A DNA stretch of 64,000 bases from Sporolactobacillus sp. THM7-7 (GCF_004153225.1 NZ_SEMB01000006.1:45280-109279); one strand, 5' to 3'. Shown: positions 8,078 to 16,794, counted from the first letter of the stretch. The notes: generated by a model from the sequence alone, not told the origin. A program made the numbers and translations.

Positions 8078-8314
8078 TCAGAACATCGGATTTTCTTCCA
8101 AATATTTGTAAATATTGTTGACCAGCTCGTCTGGCGTGCCGCCCGTCACACGTTCCCCGTTAACCAGGGCGTAGAGATGTTCAGCGCAGAATCCGCAGTG
8201 ACTCATACATGGATAATCGATTACATCGAGATTTGGATCCTTTTCAAGACGCTCAAACGCTTCCTGGGAGCCGCTGGCCAGATTGCTTATACAAAATTCG
8301 ATGATCGGATTCAT
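8078..8314 (-). CDS. yuzB: DUF1450 protein YuzB
   Basis: A 78-residue protein matching B. subtilis YuzB in length and sequence. The cysteine pattern FCISNL, then [20 protein letters not shown], resembles small thioredoxin-fold [2Fe-2S] proteins, so a redox or Fe-S role is plausible but unproved. ATG 8314 follows GAGGTGA. It lies 47 bases downstream of yuzD on the same strand, in a neighbourhood rich in Fe-S genes (yutM, yutI). Confidence 0.88.
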   Translation of the reverse strand: MNPIIEFCISNLASGSQEAFERLEKDPNLDVIDYPCMSHCGFCAEHLYALVNGERVTGGTPDELVNNIYKYLEENPMF

Positions 8315-8361
8315 TTTCCCGGTTCACCTCATCCTTATCATAGCGTGGGCGAAAAGCGAAG

Positions 8362-8697
8362 TCAACCGGAGCGCTCGTCTGAACGCACGGCTTGAAAACC
8401 GTGCTGTTCTAAAAATTGAAAGATCGGCTTAAGCGTCACCACTCCCTCGCCCAGCACGCGCCCTCCCGCCACAACAAGCGGGTAAAAAAATTCATTGGCG
8501 GCGACTTTTGTACAATAGAGCCGATCTTCTTCGGTCTTCGGTTCATAAATATCCACATAACGAACCGTCACGCCATCCCCGTATTTTCGCCCGATCGCCG
8601 CGCTCAGCCACTCAGCCGTCGCCCGTGCAGGCGGTGCCTGAACGCAGCTTGAGCAGACAGACTCGGCTCCGTAAACGGTCAGTTTCAACTCACTCAC
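8362..8697 (-). CDS. yuzD: YuzD family protein (DUF1462)
   Basis: A 111-residue thioredoxin-fold-like protein of unknown function. The N-terminus ELKLTVYGAESVCSSCVQAPPA has a CSSC pair at about residues 15-18, and YPLVVAGGRVLGEG resembles the cis-proline region of thioredoxin relatives. It matches B. subtilis YuzD (about 108 aa), which also sits beside yutI. The start is GTG 8697, with GGGG immediately upstream. It is divergent from yutI and precedes yuzB on the minus strand. Confidence 0.85.
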   Translation of the reverse strand: MSELKLTVYGAESVCSSCVQAPPARATAEWLSAAIGRKYGDGVTVRYVDIYEPKTEEDRLYCTKVAANEFFYPLVVAGGRVLGEGVVTLKPIFQFLEQHGFQAVRSDERSG

Positions 8698-8711
8698 CCC
8701 GTATCATTTTC

Positions 8712-8788
8712 TATTCGAAAAGTTCAAGAAAGCGCAAAAGCAAGCGGACGCAGAAGTCCTTTTCCCCAGACTTTTCAAACATCCGCTA
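8712..8788 (+). repeat. Repeat family A, short 77-bp form, between yuzD and yutI
   Basis: Starts TATTCGAAAAGTTC and ends GACTTTTCAAACATCCGCT, giving imperfect terminal inverted repeats. It aligns over much of its length with the 77-bp copy at 3113-3189. It is oriented toward yutI, whose start is 209 bases on. Confidence 0.6.
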
Positions 8789-8997
8789 TTATTTTCTATT
8801 TTTTATCGTATCATATCCCGCTTTTTCCGTCATGAACGGCACACGAAGCCTGGGAACGTTTTACTATGGCCCGAAGCTAGAAGCTTGGGTACGGCCGAAT
8901 CCAGTTGTCTCTACCTGTCTCCGGGATTCAAAATAGATTTTTTCCCGTAAAAAAGATATAATGAATCCAAGGAGCAACAGGAAAGGAGTGATGGTTG

Positions 8998-9219
8998 ATG
9001 TACGAACAGGTTGAAGAAGTCCTTGAAAAGCTTCGTCCTTTTTTGCTGCGTGACGGCGGGGATGTAGAATTACTCGATGTTGAAGACGGGATTGTCCGCG
9101 TCCGGCTGATGGGCGCATGCGGCAATTGCCCAAGTTCGACGATTACACTGAAAGCCGGTATTGAACGTGCGTTAGTCGAAAATGTTCCAGGTGTCAAAGA
9201 ACTGGAACAAGTTTTTTAA
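8998..9219 (+). CDS. yutI: NifU-type Fe-S scaffold protein (NFU domain)
   Basis: A 73-residue single-domain NFU protein that binds or transfers a [4Fe-4S] cluster through its Cys41-Gly-Asn-Cys44 motif (ACGNCPSS). It starts [21 protein letters not shown], with the family DGGDVELL signature. AAAGGAGTG at 8982-8990 sets ATG 8998; a TTG three bases earlier is less likely. TATAAT at 8957-8962 may be its -10 box. It matches B. subtilis YutI, is divergent from yuzD-yuzB, and is followed by a terminator. Confidence 0.92.
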   Translation: MYEQVEEVLEKLRPFLLRDGGDVELLDVEDGIVRVRLMGACGNCPSSTITLKAGIERALVENVPGVKELEQVF

Positions 9220-9229
9220 CACTAAGAAA

Positions 9230-9257
9230 TAAAACCGCCATCCGCAGGCGGTTTTTT
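9230..9257. terminator. Bidirectional terminator between yutI and yutH
   Basis: ACCGCC and GGCGGT pair around ATCCGCA, with AAAA before and TTTTTTC after. It serves the convergent ends of yutI (9219) and yutH (9300). Confidence 0.8.
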
Positions 9258-9299
9258 CTTGGCATAGGCTGAAGATTTATGATGTCGACAGACGGACGC

Positions 9300-10352
9300 T
9301 TATCGGATCAGCCATTTCGGTGTTTTAATCCGCCTGGCATATTTCTCCCCTAAAAATCTCAGCATCACTTCACTGTCTGCCGTTTTTTCTATATTCATCC
9401 GCAGCGTCTCTTCCAAGAAGCGCGGATTCTCCCCCGCGCCTCCGGAAAAATACCGGGCGCAGCACTCGGCAAACGAGAGCGGAAAGAGCAAACGCCCGAA
9501 AAGGCCCGCTGCCACACTATCGGTTATCGGAAATACACGGTCGTAATCCTCGAGAAATTGGTCCGCGGCCGCAGCGGCGTCCCCACCTTTTTGCCAGGTC
9601 AGAATTCGCAGCCAATCGGCCAGATCCCGCGAGCGGTCGTCGACCACCCAAAGCGCCGGGTTCTCCGGGGAAGGTAAGCCGGTCGCCGGAAAACGGTAAT
9701 GGCAGAGCACCGCCTCTTCGCGATTTGGAAAATCGATGGACCGATCAACCATGTATTGAATACCGTTTTCCGCGCATCCGGAAAAATAAGGAAAATATGC
9801 GCAAAAGTTCTCTTCAAAAGGCGACAGACCGTCTTTTTCACGCAGCTCAAGGTAGCGCTTCTCAAGGCGATCCATCCAGACGGCCCAATCGGACGTTTGC
9901 CGGAAAAAAGGCGACTCCGGGAAAAGACGGATATCGACTCCCGATGTCCATCGATGAAAATGGGCGAGTGCTACCCCGATCGGTGATTTCCGTTCGATAG
10001 CCTGTCGAGCGGGACAGGCGGCCAGTACAGACGGCGTTCCGTTCAGATCGGTCGTCCAGCTTCCCGCTTGGTTTCTCAGTATCCGACACACCGAGACACC
10101 CTTTCTTAGGATCAGATCGTCCGCAATCCGGGCCAAAGCATCAAGATTCTGATGGTAAAAGCGATCAAGAGGCAGAAAAAACAGCCGGACATGGTTGGGT
10201 CGCTGAGTCTCCAGCGTCTCCAATTGATATTTTCTATCGACAAACCTGTTCCCATCCGCCTGATCCACACTGACCCTCTCCCCCGCTTTTTTCAGCCATT
10301 TTATGCGAGTTGGGAACAATCCATGACCATTAAGGAAGCCGGGAAAATCCAT
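9300..10352 (-). CDS. yutH: Spore coat-associated protein YutH-like (CotS/kinase-fold family)
   Basis: A 350-residue protein whose position directly after yutF and kinase-like C-terminal half fit B. subtilis YutH, a spore-coat protein of the CotS/HSK2-like phosphotransferase family. ALWVVDDRSRDLADWLRILT (about 233-252) stands where the aminoglycoside-kinase-type catalytic and metal-binding segment is expected, but the usual HGD motif is not evident, so it may be a pseudokinase. It begins 6 bases after yutF ends. The ribosome-binding site is weak, which suggests translational coupling. The sequence is divergent, so the family call rests partly on synteny. Confidence 0.7.
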   Translation of the reverse strand: MDFPGFLNGHGLFPTRIKWLKKAGERVSVDQADGNRFVDRKYQLETLETQRPNHVRLFFLPLDRFYHQNLDALARIADDLILRKGVSVCRILRNQAGSWTTDLNGTPSVLAACPARQAIERKSPIGVALAHFHRWTSGVDIRLFPESPFFRQTSDWAVWMDRLEKRYLELREKDGLSPFEENFCAYFPYFSGCAENGIQYMVDRSIDFPNREEAVLCHYRFPATGLPSPENPALWVVDDRSRDLADWLRILTWQKGGDAAAAADQFLEDYDRVFPITDSVAAGLFGRLLFPLSFAECCARYFSGGAGENPRFLEETLRMNIEKTADSEVMLRFLGEKYARRIKTPKWLIR

Positions 10353-10358
10353 TTCTCG

Positions 10359-11126
10359 TTAAAACGGCCACTCATCTAATGAATGAAGCGTATAGGTCGG
10401 CTGGATCTTCTTCGCCCGCAAAGCCTCTTCCGACGTGACGCCGGTCAGAACGAGCAATGTGTCGAGTCCCGCATGGATGCCGGCCATAATGTCGGTATCG
10501 TAATTATCTCCGATCAACAGCGTTCTCTCTTTTGACGTGCCTAGTTTTTCCAGCGCCTGTTCGATCATAATCGGGCCGGGCTTCCCGATGAATACCGGAT
10601 TAACCCCGGTCGAGACGCTGATTACCGAAGTCAATGATCCGTTTCCCGGAAGAAGGCCACGTTCGGTCGGAAGCGCAACATCCGGGTTTGTCGAGACGAA
10701 GGATGCCCCCGCCCGGATGGCCAGGCAGGCCGTGGCATATTTTTCATAACTAATCTTGCGGTCCATACCGAATGCAACAAAATCGGGGCATGTCTCTGCG
10801 TAATCCAGATTTTCTGCCTCCATCGCCTGCCTCAGACCTTCTTCTCCTATATAATAAACCGATGCGTCTTCTTTCTGAGTCTTTATGTATCGGGCGGTCG
10901 CCATACTTGTCGTCAATACGTCATCGGGAGTGCATGGAATGCCGAATCCCTGCAACTGGTCTGAGACGGTTTCTTTCGTTCGCGTCGAATTATTGGTCAC
11001 GAATAGGAAGCGGAGCCCCTTCTGTTTCAGTTTTTTTAAAAAATCCACCGCTTCAGGAATTTTTTCCTTTCCGCGGTAGACAGTTCCATCCAGATCTAGT
11101 AAAAATCCGTCATAACTTTTTTTCAT
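10359..11126 (-). CDS. yutF: HAD-superfamily p-nitrophenylphosphatase (NagD/AraL type)
   Basis: A 255-residue cytosolic phosphatase of the NagD-like HAD subfamily, acting on small phosphorylated metabolites. Motif I is LLDLDGTVYRGK (nucleophile Asp near residue 10), motif II FVTNNST, and motif IV LLIGDNYDTDIMAG. FIGKPGPIMIEQAL precedes the last motif, as in the family. The ATG at 11126 has a clean GGAGG site. An upstream in-frame start at 11156 adds ten residues without such a site. It is the first gene of a likely yutF-yutH pair; length matches B. subtilis YutF (256 aa). Confidence 0.92.
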   Translation of the reverse strand: MKKSYDGFLLDLDGTVYRGKEKIPEAVDFLKKLKQKGLRFLFVTNNSTRTKETVSDQLQGFGIPCTPDDVLTTSMATARYIKTQKEDASVYYIGEEGLRQAMEAENLDYAETCPDFVAFGMDRKISYEKYATACLAIRAGASFVSTNPDVALPTERGLLPGNGSLTSVISVSTGVNPVFIGKPGPIMIEQALEKLGTSKERTLLIGDNYDTDIMAGIHAGLDTLLVLTGVTSEEALRAKKIQPTYTLHSLDEWPF

Positions 11127-11152
11127 GGATAAACCTCCAAACCTGCCTGTTT

Positions 11153-11605
11153 TCACCCGCGTGTTTTGTCATTGGGCATGAACGCCGATAGCGGACCCAG
11201 CTCAGTCTCCAGGTACTTCTGAACATGTTCAGAAAAGCGTTTCAGAGCATTCCAATGTTCGGCAATGGTCCGCTGCAGCGCTTTGTGATCGACATCCATA
11301 TAATGCTGCACGAGCATCTTTCGAAAACGGATCACCTCTTTGATGGCCGCAGCATCCCTTTGCGGCAGTACCGATTCATCTTCCAAAATATCGATGATGT
11401 CTTCATACCCTCCTGGATCCCGCATAATAAAGCCATCGATCATTTGGTTGCCGACATCAATCACCGATTCGATCAGGTTTTGTGCGAGACGTTCCAACGC
11501 CAGCTGCTCGACGGCGCTCTCCCACTTCTCCCGGTTAAACGTATCAAGCAGACGATTCATGTAAACGAGCGTTTGGGCGATTTTTTGACGATCCACAAAA
11601 TACAT
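11153..11605 (-). CDS. yutE: DUF86 / HepT-like HEPN protein YutE
   Basis: A 150-residue all-helical protein of the DUF86 (HepT, HEPN) family. The RNase-type motif R-x5-H-Y is present (FRKMLVQHYMDVD, about residues 94-106). NLIESVIDVGNQMI matches the conserved dimer helix. In many genomes such proteins pair with an MntA nucleotidyltransferase as a toxin-antitoxin or AMPylation system. No such partner is adjacent here, as in B. subtilis yutE. ATG 11605 follows GGAAGGGA. It ends 26 bases upstream of yutF on the same strand. Confidence 0.85.
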   Translation of the reverse strand: MYFVDRQKIAQTLVYMNRLLDTFNREKWESAVEQLALERLAQNLIESVIDVGNQMIDGFIMRDPGGYEDIIDILEDESVLPQRDAAAIKEVIRFRKMLVQHYMDVDHKALQRTIAEHWNALKRFSEHVQKYLETELGPLSAFMPNDKTRG

Positions 11606-11777
11606 GCTTTGTCCCTTCCTTTAATCTGATGATCACAGCATTCACCAGGAGCGCTTCTTACAGACTTCCATCCTTTTACAGACTCCCCGGTTTATGAATA
11701 GAGCGCGTTCCGGATAAAATAACGATAGCTTGACGAGACGAGCCGCAGGAAAATGGATCCAAAAGGAGGACCAAGTG

Positions 11778-11942
11778 GTGAAAAAGCCGCACAGAACAGA
11801 CGCAATCGATCTGAAAAACGGGGAACTCGGAGCGAAAAGCACGGCACCGGAAGAATTGCCGGATGGGGCCTACGGGTCTCCAAAAGCTCCGGGTCAGGCG
11901 GTTTCGCCGAACGACAGCAAGTCCGAGTTTAAAGAAAAATGA
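11778..11942 (+). CDS. Small hydrophilic hypothetical protein
   Basis: A 54-residue, highly charged, Pro/Gly-rich protein (starts VKKPHRTDAIDLKNGELG, ends SPNDSKSEFKEK), probably unstructured. AAAGGAGGA at 11762-11770 is an excellent site for GTG 11778 (GTG 11775 is also possible). There is no cysteine and no membrane segment. Neighbours on either side are yutE and yutD in the opposite direction. I do not recognise the family; small spore-associated proteins often look like this. Minus-strand frames here are rejected as shadows. Confidence 0.55.
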   Translation: MKKPHRTDAIDLKNGELGAKSTAPEELPDGAYGSPKAPGQAVSPNDSKSEFKEK

Positions 11943-11994
11943 GACGAATCCAGACCGCAAGACGCAGATTGCGCTTAACAATCGGCCCGAAGCG

Positions 11995-12297
11995 TCAAAA
12001 GTGTCTGCTTTTTCCTTTTATTTTCTTCAGGACAAAATAAGCACAGCCGAAGCTGCAGTATTCCATTAAGTAATCGGCCAGCGTGCTGATCTTCGTATCG
12101 AAAGTGGATTTATGATTGCTGTCTTCATAAAAGCCGCGCAGACGAAGCTGTTCGTATCCCCAGTCGCCGACGATATAATCGAATTTGTTTAAAATTTCAC
12201 TGTATCTTTTGAGAAACGCCTCTTCATTCCAGCCGTTGCGAACATTTTCAATTACTTCGTAATGGCGGTGATTTACGGCAACGATTATCTTGGACAC
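11995..12297 (-). CDS. yutD: YutD family protein (DUF1027)
   Basis: A 100-residue protein of unknown function conserved in Firmicutes. It contains the family core FDYIVGDWGYEQLRLRGFY (about 39-57) and the C-terminal YCSFGCAYFVLKK with two cysteines. GTG 12297 has a strong AAAAGGAGGA site. It matches B. subtilis YutD. In that genome lipA lies nearby; here lipA has moved to 43 kb next to lipM. Confidence 0.9.
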   Translation of the reverse strand: MSKIIVAVNHRHYEVIENVRNGWNEEAFLKRYSEILNKFDYIVGDWGYEQLRLRGFYEDSNHKSTFDTKISTLADYLMEYCSFGCAYFVLKKIKGKSRHF

Positions 12298-12498
12298 GGA
12301 ATATCCTCCTTTTCTTAAAAAAGGTCACACCGGCAGGATTGTACCGTCGGCGCCCGTTGCTTTCGAATTACCTTTTTCTTCCTGTGCCTGTCCGCAAACT
12401 AAGTTTATTATAACAGATTAAGCAGGCACACGGTAAACCTTCTCTTTTCGGAACTCCCTGATTCACTATTTATCAACACAGAAAGGATCGTCCGATTC

Positions 12499-13503
12499 AT
12501 GTTTCACTTTTCACGTATTTTAAACTGTCTTATCCTCTGTTTTCTTCTTTCAGTCGAACTCGTTTCGGGAAAAGAAGTCTCAAAGGAAGACCTGGCGAAA
12601 GAACGAAAATCACTGTATCTGAAAACATCCGCCCTGACCGGTGTCCCGTGGACCATTATCGCCGGGTGCGATCAGTACGAACGGAATATCGCGTCTTTTA
12701 AAAATGCTTACCCTGCGGCCGGAAAAGACGAAGTGCTCATTAGTCTGAACTTCAGCAAAAAAGAATGGACCGGGCCGCTGAACCCAGACAAAAACGACGA
12801 CAATCCGAAAACGATTGCCTTATTCGGGGGCGTCGGCAAGGACGGAAACGGCGACGGCAAAGCCCGGCTGTCCGATCCCGAGGACCGGCTGTTCACGTTT
12901 TCGGAAAGATTGACCTCTGAGGGACCCGGACCACAAAACTACCGGGTTGCCATCTGGAATATCTATCGACGAGGAAAGGCCGTTGAAATGATCGATGGAT
13001 ACGCGCGTCTGTTCAAGGCGTTCAACACAACGAATCTGACCGAGCACGCTTTCCCCCTTCTGATCCGATCGGGTTATGACTATAATTCGACATGGGGTGC
13101 AAGGCGCGGATGGGGCGGGCTGCGTATCCATGAAGGAACAGATCTTTTTGCCCATTACGGTACGCCGGTGCGGGCGACTTCATATGGCATCGTTGAAATG
13201 ATCGGCTGGAACAAGTACGGCGGCTGGCGCCTCGGCATCCGGGATATCCAGGGCAATTACCACTATTACGCCCATTTAAACGGCTATGCCCCCCATCTTC
13301 GCAAAGGTTCGATCACACAGCCGGGGCAGGAAATCGGATATGTTGGGAGCTCGGGTTACGGGCCGAAAGGGACTCAAGGCAAATTTCCGCCTCACCTTCA
13401 TTACGGTATCTATCGGGATAATGGGCGATCGGAATTTTCGTTTGATCCTTATCCTTATTTACGGGCATGGGAAGCTCAAGACAGAAAAAAAGGCCGTAAG
13501 TAA
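12499..13503 (+). CDS. lytH: M23 peptidase, LytH-like L-Ala-D-Glu endopeptidase
   Basis: A 334-residue exported zinc peptidase. The N-terminal hydrophobic stretch FSRILNCLILCFLLSVELVSG (residues 4-24) is a signal peptide or anchor. The C-terminal LytM/M23 domain carries IHEGTDLFA (His near 211, Asp near 215) and HLHYG (His299, His301), the zinc ligands and catalytic pair. In B. subtilis LytH, made in the mother cell under SigmaK, trims cortex peptides to single L-alanine side chains. Size (326 aa there) and synteny upstream of yunB support this role. AGAAAGGATCG lies upstream of ATG 12499. It converges with yunB. Confidence 0.88.
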   Translation: MFHFSRILNCLILCFLLSVELVSGKEVSKEDLAKERKSLYLKTSALTGVPWTIIAGCDQYERNIASFKNAYPAAGKDEVLISLNFSKKEWTGPLNPDKNDDNPKTIALFGGVGKDGNGDGKARLSDPEDRLFTFSERLTSEGPGPQNYRVAIWNIYRRGKAVEMIDGYARLFKAFNTTNLTEHAFPLLIRSGYDYNSTWGARRGWGGLRIHEGTDLFAHYGTPVRATSYGIVEMIGWNKYGGWRLGIRDIQGNYHYYAHLNGYAPHLRKGSITQPGQEIGYVGSSGYGPKGTQGKFPPHLHYGIYRDNGRSEFSFDPYPYLRAWEAQDRKKGRK

Positions 13504-13557
13504 GGCCGGGTAGAGAAATATGGCGAAGCGGGTGCCGGCTCCGACAAGTCTGCCTGA

Positions 13558-14379
13558 TCATTTTTCATTTTTCTTATCTGATTTCGGCGCTTTTTCGATC
13601 GGAAGCGCTGGAGACAACCCGCTGCCTTCGCCTTGATGATAATAATACGGAACATCGGATTTGAATCCGATCGAGTCAATCGGAATATGCTGCTTAATCG
13701 CTTCGGTTTTAATGGCAAACGGGACGATGACATCCACCTTTACGGTGACGTACAAATATAAATGAATCACCACATTATTAATGCCGACGTTTTTCTCAAC
13801 GAGACGAAAATCGGTTTTAACATTACTGACAATTTCCATGTCGACCGGAACGCGCGGCCCGTAATTACTGAGCAGCGCATTATCCAGTACCTGTCCGAGC
13901 GGAATATCGGCGATAATCCCTTCGCCCTTCCCCGCCTTATGATACTCGAGATCTTTAGAAGGACCGTTCGTCAAAGAAATCTGCCCTTTTTCTGCCATTC
14001 TGAGAAACCATAGAATCCGGTTGGAAATACTGCCTTTGACGCGGCTCGCTTCTTCGGAATTCAGTTCGTAAGCCGTTAATTCATTTTGTTCATTTCGATA
14101 GGTTTCAATCAGTTTGTTTGCATCGATCAGCGGAAGCTCATTTGGATCATTGTCTTTATGAATATTAACGAGGGCACTTTCCCCGATTCCATAATTAATG
14201 GCATAATTGCCGATCTGTTCCGCCTGGGTCAGGGCAATACTCATGACCGCGGGCTTCATTTTTTCATTGACCATCCAGGTTCCCCATGCGGTCAATATCG
14301 AAAAAATAATCAAGGAGATAAGCAGAACTTTTCGTAACGATGCCGTGCGCCGTCGATAGCGTCTGCTTGGTTTAAACAT
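13558..14379 (-). CDS. yunB: Sporulation protein YunB
   Basis: A 273-residue protein with one N-terminal membrane segment (about 17-37, VLLISLIIFSILTAWGTWMV) and a long extracytoplasmic domain (PLGQVLDNALLSNYGPRVPV; VIVPFAIKTEAIKQHIPID). It matches the YunB sporulation family, a SigmaE-regulon member in B. subtilis whose loss affects sporulation; its biochemical function is unknown. ATG 14379 follows AAAGGGGGGTG. The C-terminal tail is lysine-rich (KAPKSDKKNEK). It converges with lytH. Confidence 0.9.
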   Translation of the reverse strand: MFKPSRRYRRRTASLRKVLLISLIIFSILTAWGTWMVNEKMKPAVMSIALTQAEQIGNYAINYGIGESALVNIHKDNDPNELPLIDANKLIETYRNEQNELTAYELNSEEASRVKGSISNRILWFLRMAEKGQISLTNGPSKDLEYHKAGKGEGIIADIPLGQVLDNALLSNYGPRVPVDMEIVSNVKTDFRLVEKNVGINNVVIHLYLYVTVKVDVIVPFAIKTEAIKQHIPIDSIGFKSDVPYYYHQGEGSGLSPALPIEKAPKSDKKNEK

Positions 14380-14459
14380 GAAACACCCCCCTTTACCTCA
14401 TCTATATGCTGAGTGTAAAGGGGTTAAAAGTCTTTTTTTACGGATCGAATGTTCGAAAA

Positions 14460-14570
14460 GTCCGGAAAAAGGCGACATTTTGCTGCTGAAAGCCCATCCG
14501 TACGTCCGGAAAAAGGCGGGATCAGCTGAAAGGCCGTCCGTGCTGGACACGCAATCCGGTACGGACGGCT
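14460..14570. repeat. Two-copy 44-bp direct repeat and hairpin downstream of yunC
   Basis: GTCCGGAAAAAGGCG occurs at 14460 and again at 14504 (period 44), each followed by GCTGAAAG-CC-TCCGT. The second unit leads into a 9-bp perfect hairpin, GCCGTCCGT ... ACGGACGGC (about 14533-14570). The hairpin may end yunC transcription, although no T-run follows. Confidence 0.5.
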
Positions 14571-14593
14571 GAACTGGGATCGCAAACTCGGAG

Positions 14594-14896
14594 TCACACC
14601 ATTTTTAAGAGCGCTTCCCTCCCGGACATTCCCTCCCGAATGCCGTACTGTTCCGCAGTCAGTGTTACTTCCGCAAGCGGGGCGTCTAACAATTCCTTCA
14701 AAGTCCGAACGCCGACCGCTTTTCCCGCTACGATCCCACGGTCAGAGAGCTTCTCATTAAGTAGGCGGACATCGAGCGCCCCGCACATAATATAGCCTTT
14801 GCTGCTCGCGACCACAATTAGCGTCGTTTTCGGCAGCTTTACGGTGATGCCGGTAAACGTGGTTCCATCGATCACAATCGGTTCAAGATTTACCAA
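14594..14896 (-). CDS. yunC: DUF1805 protein YunC
   Basis: A 100-residue protein of the DUF1805 family, of unknown function. The core KLPKTTLIVVASSKGYIMCGALDV is followed by AGKAVGVRTLKELLDAPL, and both are characteristic. The start is TTG 14896 with AAGGGGGGT upstream. It matches B. subtilis YunC in length and in position next to yunB and yunD. It is on the same strand as yunD, 104 bases downstream of the yunD stop. Confidence 0.88.
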   Translation of the reverse strand: MVNLEPIVIDGTTFTGITVKLPKTTLIVVASSKGYIMCGALDVRLLNEKLSDRGIVAGKAVGVRTLKELLDAPLAEVTLTAEQYGIREGMSGREALLKMV

Positions 14897-15000
14897 AGCG
14901 GTTACCCCCCTTCCTGCTTTATTCTATGGGGAAAACGCAAAGGAAGTGACAACCGCCCGAATTGATTTATCTCGCGTTTCCGTACTAAACACTAAAAACC

Positions 15001-16377
15001 TTAGCGGATCTGAGTCAGACGCCAAGCTAAAAGATCCCGCAGCGTTTCCGGAAGGAAGAACTGCTGCTTTGCCTTGACCACCGGCAGCAGAAAGGTCCCG
15101 AAAGTGAAAACGTCAATGGTCCCGACACTGTACTCTTTTTCAAGCCGTATCGGCCGGCCGTTCACGCGGACATCCTCGGCCTGCGGAGTCCCGTCTTTCT
15201 TGATGTTTTGGTAAGTCAAGTGGCTGAATATCAGTTTTCCTAGCATCTTTCCCCGAAATCCGAACCCTTTGAGTGCATATGTCTGAAAAGCTTCGTCCAG
15301 TCCGGTATTCACCATCTGAACAATTTCCCGGCCGGTCACGGAGACTTTGCACGGATTGATCGGGTGCGGGCAGATGCGATGAATGTCGTACCGTGTCACC
15401 GGGCCGGCATGAAGCCCTTCAAGGATCACCCCGGCATTTACCATCCCAATTTCCGCGTGGCACCATTTTCTAAGTGCGTCAGCCATTAAACGGGTCGCTT
15501 CCGTTTCCTGAAACCAGCTGACCGGCATCTCATGATCCAGCACGGCAATTCTATGCTGCATGTGCGCGATGCCTTCTTTTTTTAAACAGCAGACTTCCTG
15601 CCCCGCGGATTCATCCGGCGGCGTCGTCAGTGGGATAAGCTCCGCTGTTTTATGGACGACTCGCCTCTGTTCCTCATCGTAGTCAAGAACTGCGCGACCC
15701 GCGTACCTGCAGAATTTTCCAGCCTGCACAATCAATGTCTTCCCGATAACGAGACCATGCTTAAGAACATGATGGGTGTGGGCACCAAGAATCAAATCAA
15801 TACCGTTCACCTCCCTCGCCACCCGTTCGTCAAAAGGAAGCCCGACGTGGGACAGCAGTACGATGATATCCGTTTCAGGTTTTATTTTTTCAACGATTGT
15901 ACTTAGCTCTGTAAAGGGATCCCGAATGTCCCAGTCCAGCTGGCGATAAAATTTATCGAACGCCGCTGTCAGACCGACAAGACCGACTCTGACCCCGTTC
16001 ATATTATGGATCACGTACGGTCGGCACCAATCCGGCCGTTTTCCGTTTGTATCATACAAGTTGGCCAGAACAACGGTAAACCGACGATGGCTGTAGACAG
16101 CATTGAGGATATTCTTAGTAAACGTAATCCCCTCATTATTGCCGATCGTCACAAAGTCGTAACCGGCATCGTTAAGCAATTTTACGTTTCCCTCGCCAAG
16201 CAGTCCTTCTGTCAGAGGATTGGCACGATCCATATGATCCCCGAGATCAAGAGTCAGATACGGCTGGCCTTCAGCCCGCAAACCGCGCCGCTCACGATTC
16301 AGAAAGGTGACGAGATTGGCCCAATGGTCAAAGTGACTGTGAATGTCGTTCGTATGAAAAAAATGGAGTGAGATCAC
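15001..16377 (-). CDS. yunD: Metallophosphatase / 5'-nucleotidase-like protein YunD
   Basis: A 458-residue two-domain phosphoesterase. The N-terminal calcineurin-like domain has FHTNDIHSHFD, DLGDHMDR, TIGNNEG, LLSHVGLP and ILGAHTHH, which together supply the metal ligands. The C-terminal domain resembles the 5'-nucleotidase substrate domain (NAGVILEGLHAG, YALKGFGFRG). There is no signal peptide, so it is probably cytosolic, unlike secreted 5'-nucleotidases. GTG 16377 follows GGGAGGGG. It matches B. subtilis YunD. The substrate is not known. Confidence 0.88.
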   Translation of the reverse strand: MISLHFFHTNDIHSHFDHWANLVTFLNRERRGLRAEGQPYLTLDLGDHMDRANPLTEGLLGEGNVKLLNDAGYDFVTIGNNEGITFTKNILNAVYSHRRFTVVLANLYDTNGKRPDWCRPYVIHNMNGVRVGLVGLTAAFDKFYRQLDWDIRDPFTELSTIVEKIKPETDIIVLLSHVGLPFDERVAREVNGIDLILGAHTHHVLKHGLVIGKTLIVQAGKFCRYAGRAVLDYDEEQRRVVHKTAELIPLTTPPDESAGQEVCCLKKEGIAHMQHRIAVLDHEMPVSWFQETEATRLMADALRKWCHAEIGMVNAGVILEGLHAGPVTRYDIHRICPHPINPCKVSVTGREIVQMVNTGLDEAFQTYALKGFGFRGKMLGKLIFSHLTYQNIKKDGTPQAEDVRVNGRPIRLEKEYSVGTIDVFTFGTFLLPVVKAKQQFFLPETLRDLLAWRLTQIR

Positions 16378-16720
16378 CCCAACCCCTCCCGAATCAATAG
16401 CCTGAATTTCATTTCTTTATCCGTTAATATCCGTTAAGAAATGATAAAAATTCGATTTAAGTATCAGAAAAACCAAGGCTTAGCCGGCTCCAGAGTCTGG
16501 TTTGGCTAAGTGTTCTTCATGATTCGCCCTGCCCGAACCAGTTCTGAACTTTGTGGTTTCTAAAAACTGGAAAACGGAATGCGACCGACTCTTTCGGATA
16601 AGTGATCCTGTCCTCCATACTATTTCCTGACCAATCTTCACTTACCCGAGAAAAAAAGGGGCGTATTTCCGAGGCCCAATCCTTATTGTATCGCTTATCA
16701 CAGGCACACTGTCAAGAGAT
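16378..16720. other. Intergenic region with a hairpin, no gene
   Basis: No coding frame is convincing. CTTAGCC and GGCTAAG (about 16478-16510) form a hairpin around GGCTCCAGAGTCTGGTTT, and two AACCAG/AACTGG-type words follow. Function unknown. Confidence 0.35.
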
Positions 16721-16724
16721 GCAG

Positions 16725-16763
16725 AAACCCCCCCAACCCGGCGTAACGGATTGGGGGGGTTTC
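16725..16763 (-). terminator. GC-rich hairpin at the end of the suf operon
   Basis: AAACCCCCCCAACCCG and CGGATTGGGGGGGTTT form a long stem of about 14 pairs around GCGTAA. It lies 32 bases beyond the sufB stop. The T-run is short, so it may act as a 3' stabiliser as much as a terminator. Confidence 0.6.
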
Positions 16764-16794
16764 CTGTCGAAGCGGTGCGAATAAGATCGTGACG

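Noticed and set aside
11642-11981. Hydrophobic minus-strand frames of 63-101 codons
   Set aside because: They overlap the small plus-strand gene that has a strong ribosome-binding site; composition looks antisense.
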